Shown here: piece after piece, positions 6,562-8,834 of the stretch
Layout of the letters: each line of letters starts with the position of its first letter
Numbering within the stretch: position 1 is the stretch's first letter
NCBI GenBank assembly: GCA_014239505.1
Contig: JAAZYT010000087.1
Location: 1 to 8,834 of the forward strand
Length of the DNA: 8,834 bases
Source: Fidelibacterota bacterium
GTDB lineage: Bacteria; Fidelibacterota; Marinisomatia; Marinisomatales; TCS55
Direction: 5' to 3'
Position numbers and translations under genes: made by a program
Notes under the pieces: model-generated
The model's input: only the letters and a program-made list of their open reading frames with translations
What the model was told of the DNA's origin: nothing
Databases searched by the model: none

Positions 6562-7611
6562 TTAAGTTTTGTCCTTTTTCGCCTGTTGTTTTTTTAATTG
6601 ACGACGTATTTTTTGAAATTTTCGTTTAGCTATATTGTGCTCTTCTTTTGTTTTTGAGAATGTGTGGTAACCATCACCCCTAGCAACAAAATACAAGAAA
6701 TCAGTCTTGGCTGGATATAGAGCTGCTCTAATTGATTCAATTCCAGGGTTATTAATTGGCCCTGGTGGTAAACCTTTATTTAAATACGTGTTGTAGGGAG
6801 ATTTAATCTTTAGATCTTTATTTAACAATCTCCTTGGAGACCCTTCAATAATGTATTGTATTGTAGGATCAGCTTGAAGGCGCATGCCTATATTTAAACG
6901 ATTATGATAAACTCCAGAAATAATAGGTCTCTCTTTATCATAAATTGCTTCTCCTTCAATTATTGAAGCTAATGTTATAACCTCTTTTTCTTCCATCTCT
7001 AATTCTTTCATTCTATCACGAAATTCAATGGTTATTCTTTGTTTATATTCATTAATCATTCGCCCAATAATATCTTGAATATCTTCTTCTTCAGAGAAAA
7101 GATATGTGTTTGGAAATAAATAGCCTTCAACAGATTCTTCAGAAATACCCCACTTCCAAAGTAATAATTCATTCGTACATGCATTCTTGAATTCATCTGG
7201 ATTAATACCAATTTTATCCTGCAGTTCAAAAGCAATAACATCTATAGTCCAACCTTCAAGAATCGTAACACGCTTATTAACTTGAATCCCATTTACTAAT
7301 TGATCAATTATTTCAAAATTAGTAGATGCTTTAACAAGTTTAAAACGTCCTGCAGGTATATCTTTTTCATACCCTAAAGTTTTTACCGCTAGTAGGAATG
7401 ATCTTTCATTGCGAATTATATTATAATCCTGCAATGTCGCACTGACCTCTTTGAGGGAAGCACCTTTAGGTATGGTCACTTTGACTGAATCGTAGGGGTT
7501 TCCTTGCGGCCATAATAGTATCAAGCTATAAAAAGCTAAAAGGATACCCAGTACAACAGCTGCTACAATTCCGACGAAACTTTGACCCGGATTAAATTCA
7601 AATTTTTTCAT
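6562..7611 (-). CDS. mltG: Endolytic murein transglycosylase MltG (YceG-like)
   Basis: The protein has 349 residues, close to the 340 of E. coli MltG. Residues about 12-34 form one membrane anchor, leaving the bulk in the periplasm. A LysM-like YceG subdomain follows (about 43-110), then the catalytic domain with VEGYLFPNTY (161-170), LASIIEGEA (214-222), and the C-terminal NNPGIESIRAALYPA and YFVARGDGYHTFSKT blocks. E219 aligns with the catalytic Glu of E. coli MltG. The enzyme cuts nascent peptidoglycan glycan strands inside the chain and helps set their length. The C-terminus is a basic, Lys-rich tail. It is the first gene of the mltG-pcrA unit. No Shine-Dalgarno is visible before the ATG, and the candidate promoter lies so close that the mRNA may be nearly leaderless. 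Confidence 0.93.
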   Translation of the reverse strand: MKKFEFNPGQSFVGIVAAVVLGILLAFYSLILLWPQGNPYDSVKVTIPKGASLKEVSATLQDYNIIRNERSFLLAVKTLGYEKDIPAGRFKLVKASTNFEIIDQLVNGIQVNKRVTILEGWTIDVIAFELQDKIGINPDEFKNACTNELLLWKWGISEESVEGYLFPNTYLFSEEEDIQDIIGRMINEYKQRITIEFRDRMKELEMEEKEVITLASIIEGEAIYDKERPIISGVYHNRLNIGMRLQADPTIQYIIEGSPRRLLNKDLKIKSPYNTYLNKGLPPGPINNPGIESIRAALYPAKTDFLYFVARGDGYHTFSKTKEEHNIAKRKFQKIRRQLKKQQAKKDKT

Positions 7612-7739
7612 CGATTAAGGGTGCGAAAAATATCATTTTTTCCTTATGCAAGTCAAAAGATATTCTAAAATAATATAATTACATAATTTTTAGAAACTGA
7701 TTGGTACATCTAAACAAGAGATGTAATTTTCCGCCCGTT
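7612..7739. other. Divergent intergenic region between mltG and the DUF3098 gene
   Basis: This 128-bp AT-rich gap holds the candidate mltG promoter on the minus strand. On the plus strand, TATAAT (7674-7679) is a perfect -10 hexamer 61 bp upstream of the DUF3098 ATG, but the hexamer 17 bp before it (AGTCAA) is a poor -35. I see no other structure. Confidence 0.4.
7627..7656 (-). promoter_or_regulatory. Candidate sigma70-type promoter for mltG-pcrA
   Basis: On the minus strand, TTGACT (7651-7656) resembles a -35. It is followed by GATATT (7629-7634, 16-bp spacing) or TATTTT (7627-7632, 18-bp spacing) as -10. Transcription would begin near 7620, less than 12 nt before the mltG ATG. The -35 is good and the -10 mediocre. 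Confidence 0.4.
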
Positions 7740-7982
7740 ATGGACGATAAAAACAATAATAATAGTGTTAGCCTATTTGAAGGATGGGCCTTTGGTAAAA
7801 CTAACTATATTTTATTTACTATAGGTGTCTTCATGCTAATTATTGGATATTATTTAATGGCAAGTGGATCAGTTAATAGCTTTCAAAGCTTAACTCTTTC
7901 ACCTATCCTACTTTTTTTAGGATATATCATAATTATTCCATTAGCTTTAGTTTATCGCGAAAAAGTAGATAATAAAGCATAG
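7740..7982 (+). CDS. Small two-helix membrane protein, DUF3098 family
   Basis: This is an 80-residue protein with a polar, Asn-rich start (DDKNNNN), then WAFGKTNYILFTIGVFMLIIG with a first membrane helix at about 23-40, a short loop, and SLTLSPILLFLGYIIIIP with a second helix at about 52-72. The FGKxNY...IG...LM pattern and the (T)L(S/A)PILLxLG pattern are those of DUF3098, small membrane proteins common in Bacteroidota and relatives, often near cell-division genes. The function is unknown. The loop between helices is shorter than I expect for the family. The ATG at 7740 was preferred over a TTG at 7701 because family similarity begins after it; neither has a clear Shine-Dalgarno. The stop is 7 bp before tRNA-Asp, so the two are likely on one transcript. 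It is divergent from mltG. Confidence 0.75.
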   Translation: MDDKNNNNSVSLFEGWAFGKTNYILFTIGVFMLIIGYYLMASGSVNSFQSLTLSPILLFLGYIIIIPLALVYREKVDNKA

Positions 7983-7989
7983 AAAAATT

Positions 7990-8063
<74 letters not shown>

Positions 8064-8067
8064 CAAC

Positions 8068-8094
8068 AAACCCTGTCGATAGATAGGGTTTTTT
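8068..8094 (+). terminator. Intrinsic terminator after tRNA-Asp
   Basis: A 10-bp stem AAACCCTGTC/GATAGGGTTT with one G-T pair and a GATA loop runs into six T residues (8089-8094). It begins 4 bases after the tRNA discriminator base and ends two bases before the stop codon of the convergent AlkB-like gene. On the opposite strand the tail is poorer in T, so it acts mainly in the plus direction. Confidence 0.85.
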
Positions 8095-8096
8095 GT

Positions 8097-8834
8097 TTAT
8101 GTTATAAACGTTGGCATACTAGTGATCTTTTTTTCTTCTTCACTTGCGTAGTTTATATCCCAATCTTTTAATTTTTTTGCCATCATTCTATGGTACAAGA
8201 ATGGTAAAAAAATTGCAATATATAGCATCGCTAAATAGCCATGTGGTAACATGGGTGCTTCTGGCAAAGTATCTAATTCCCAAAATTTTAAATTAGATGA
8301 ATGATGATGTGATGAATGCCTATTTACATTACATAACATAATACCTGACATAGCATGATTTGAGTTCCATGAATGTCTCGTACATACTGGCTCACCTTTT
8401 AATCTAACAAGTCCATAGTGTTCACTATAATTTATTGTTTCAAGAAGTGATTTTGCTAAAATAGCACATAACAAAAATGTGGACATTCCAATTATTCCAC
8501 CAATATAATAAGCTAAAACTGTAATTATTATACTTCTAAAATATCCTATAATCATTTTATTATCAAAACTAAGAAAATAATGATTTCTTCTTTTTAGTCG
8601 AGCCATTTCAATTTTCCAAGCAACTATTTGTTCTTTATATATTGCACGCATAATAAAACTATAAAGGCTTTCTCCTCTTTTGGCAGTTGCTGGATCCTTA
8701 GGTAGACCTATATTTTTATGATGTCCATAAACATGCTCAATAGCAAAAGCACAATCCCAAGAAAAAGCTAGCATCCAATTTCCAATAAACATATCAAATT
8801 TATCTTTTTTACGATGAGTGAGCTCATGACCAGG
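8097..8834 (-). CDS. AlkB-type membrane di-iron monooxygenase / alkane hydroxylase-like (N-terminus missing)
   Basis: The frame is open to the right edge, giving 245 visible residues. An internal ATG at 8792 is not the start, because the first histidine box lies upstream of it (GHELTHR, 8834-8811). The order of iron-ligand motifs is that of AlkB/XylM: HELTHR (visible residues 3-8), EHVYGHH (33-39), NYSEHYGL (135-142), HSWNS (154-158) and NRHSSHHH (171-178), then PEAPMLPHGY. The NYxEHYG motif separates this family from ordinary fatty-acid desaturases. Several membrane helices lie between the boxes. These enzymes hydroxylate the terminal carbon of alkanes or aryl methyl groups using O2 and electrons from rubredoxin or a ferredoxin; no such partner is in the window. 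The third box reads RHSSHH where AlkB has RHSDHH. The substrate is unknown, because the N-terminal helices that set chain length are outside the window. Confidence 0.85.
   Translation of the reverse strand, partial: PGHELTHRKKDKFDMFIGNWMLAFSWDCAFAIEHVYGHHKNIGLPKDPATAKRGESLYSFIMRAIYKEQIVAWKIEMARLKRRNHYFLSFDNKMIIGYFRSIIITVLAYYIGGIIGMSTFLLCAILAKSLLETINYSEHYGLVRLKGEPVCTRHSWNSNHAMSGIMLCNVNRHSSHHHSSNLKFWELDTLPEAPMLPHGYLAMLYIAIFLPFLYHRMMAKKLKDWDINYASEEEKKITSMPTFIT

Noticed and set aside
7056..7241. Minus-strand open frame of 61 codons
   Set aside because: It lies in another frame within the conserved MltG coding sequence.
7701..7739. TTG start extending the DUF3098 protein by 13 residues
   Set aside because: There is no ribosome site, and the added residues do not resemble the family N-terminus.
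8097..8792. AlkB-like gene taken as complete from the ATG at 8792
   Set aside because: The frame continues to the edge and encodes the first histidine box upstream of that ATG, so the gene is truncated by the window.

Overview
This is an 8.8 kb piece of an AT-rich bacterial chromosome, tightly packed and with almost no non-coding DNA. It looks like ordinary chromosome rather than phage or mobile DNA. I see no transposase, integrase, CRISPR array, rRNA or plasmid gene. The low GC, very short intergenic gaps, outer-membrane barrel protein, DUF3098 membrane protein and weak or absent Shine-Dalgarno sequences suggest a Gram-negative member of the FCB group (Bacteroidota or Marinimicrobia/SAR406-like), probably marine. 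This placement is an inference from gene content and is not proven by any marker here.

Layout. (1) Positions 1-2775, minus strand: a three-gene operon read right to left, with a YhaM-like OB-fold/HD nuclease, an overlapping ECF-transporter S component, and 3 bp further on an outer-membrane beta-barrel protein that runs off the left edge. The last two may form an uptake route for a vitamin-like nutrient across both membranes. (2) Positions 2824-3303, plus strand: a lone GNAT acetyltransferase, divergent from the operon. (3) Positions 3314-4286, minus strand: fur and, 7 bp downstream, a P19/Tp34-type periplasmic metal-binding protein. This is a small metal-homeostasis unit with a candidate operator overlapping the promoter. 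(4) Positions 4375-7611, minus strand: pcrA/uvrD helicase preceded by mltG, 3 bp apart, probably one operon driven from about 7650. (5) Positions 7740-8094, plus strand: a small DUF3098 membrane protein, then tRNA-Asp(GTC) only 7 bp later, then a strong intrinsic terminator. (6) Positions 8097-8834, minus strand: an AlkB-type membrane di-iron monooxygenase cut by the right edge.

No single locus is a clearly new defence or mobile system. The parts most worth following up are the S-component/barrel pair, the metal site of the P19-like protein linked to fur, the altered HD motifs of the YhaM-like protein, and the divergent third histidine box of the AlkB-like enzyme.
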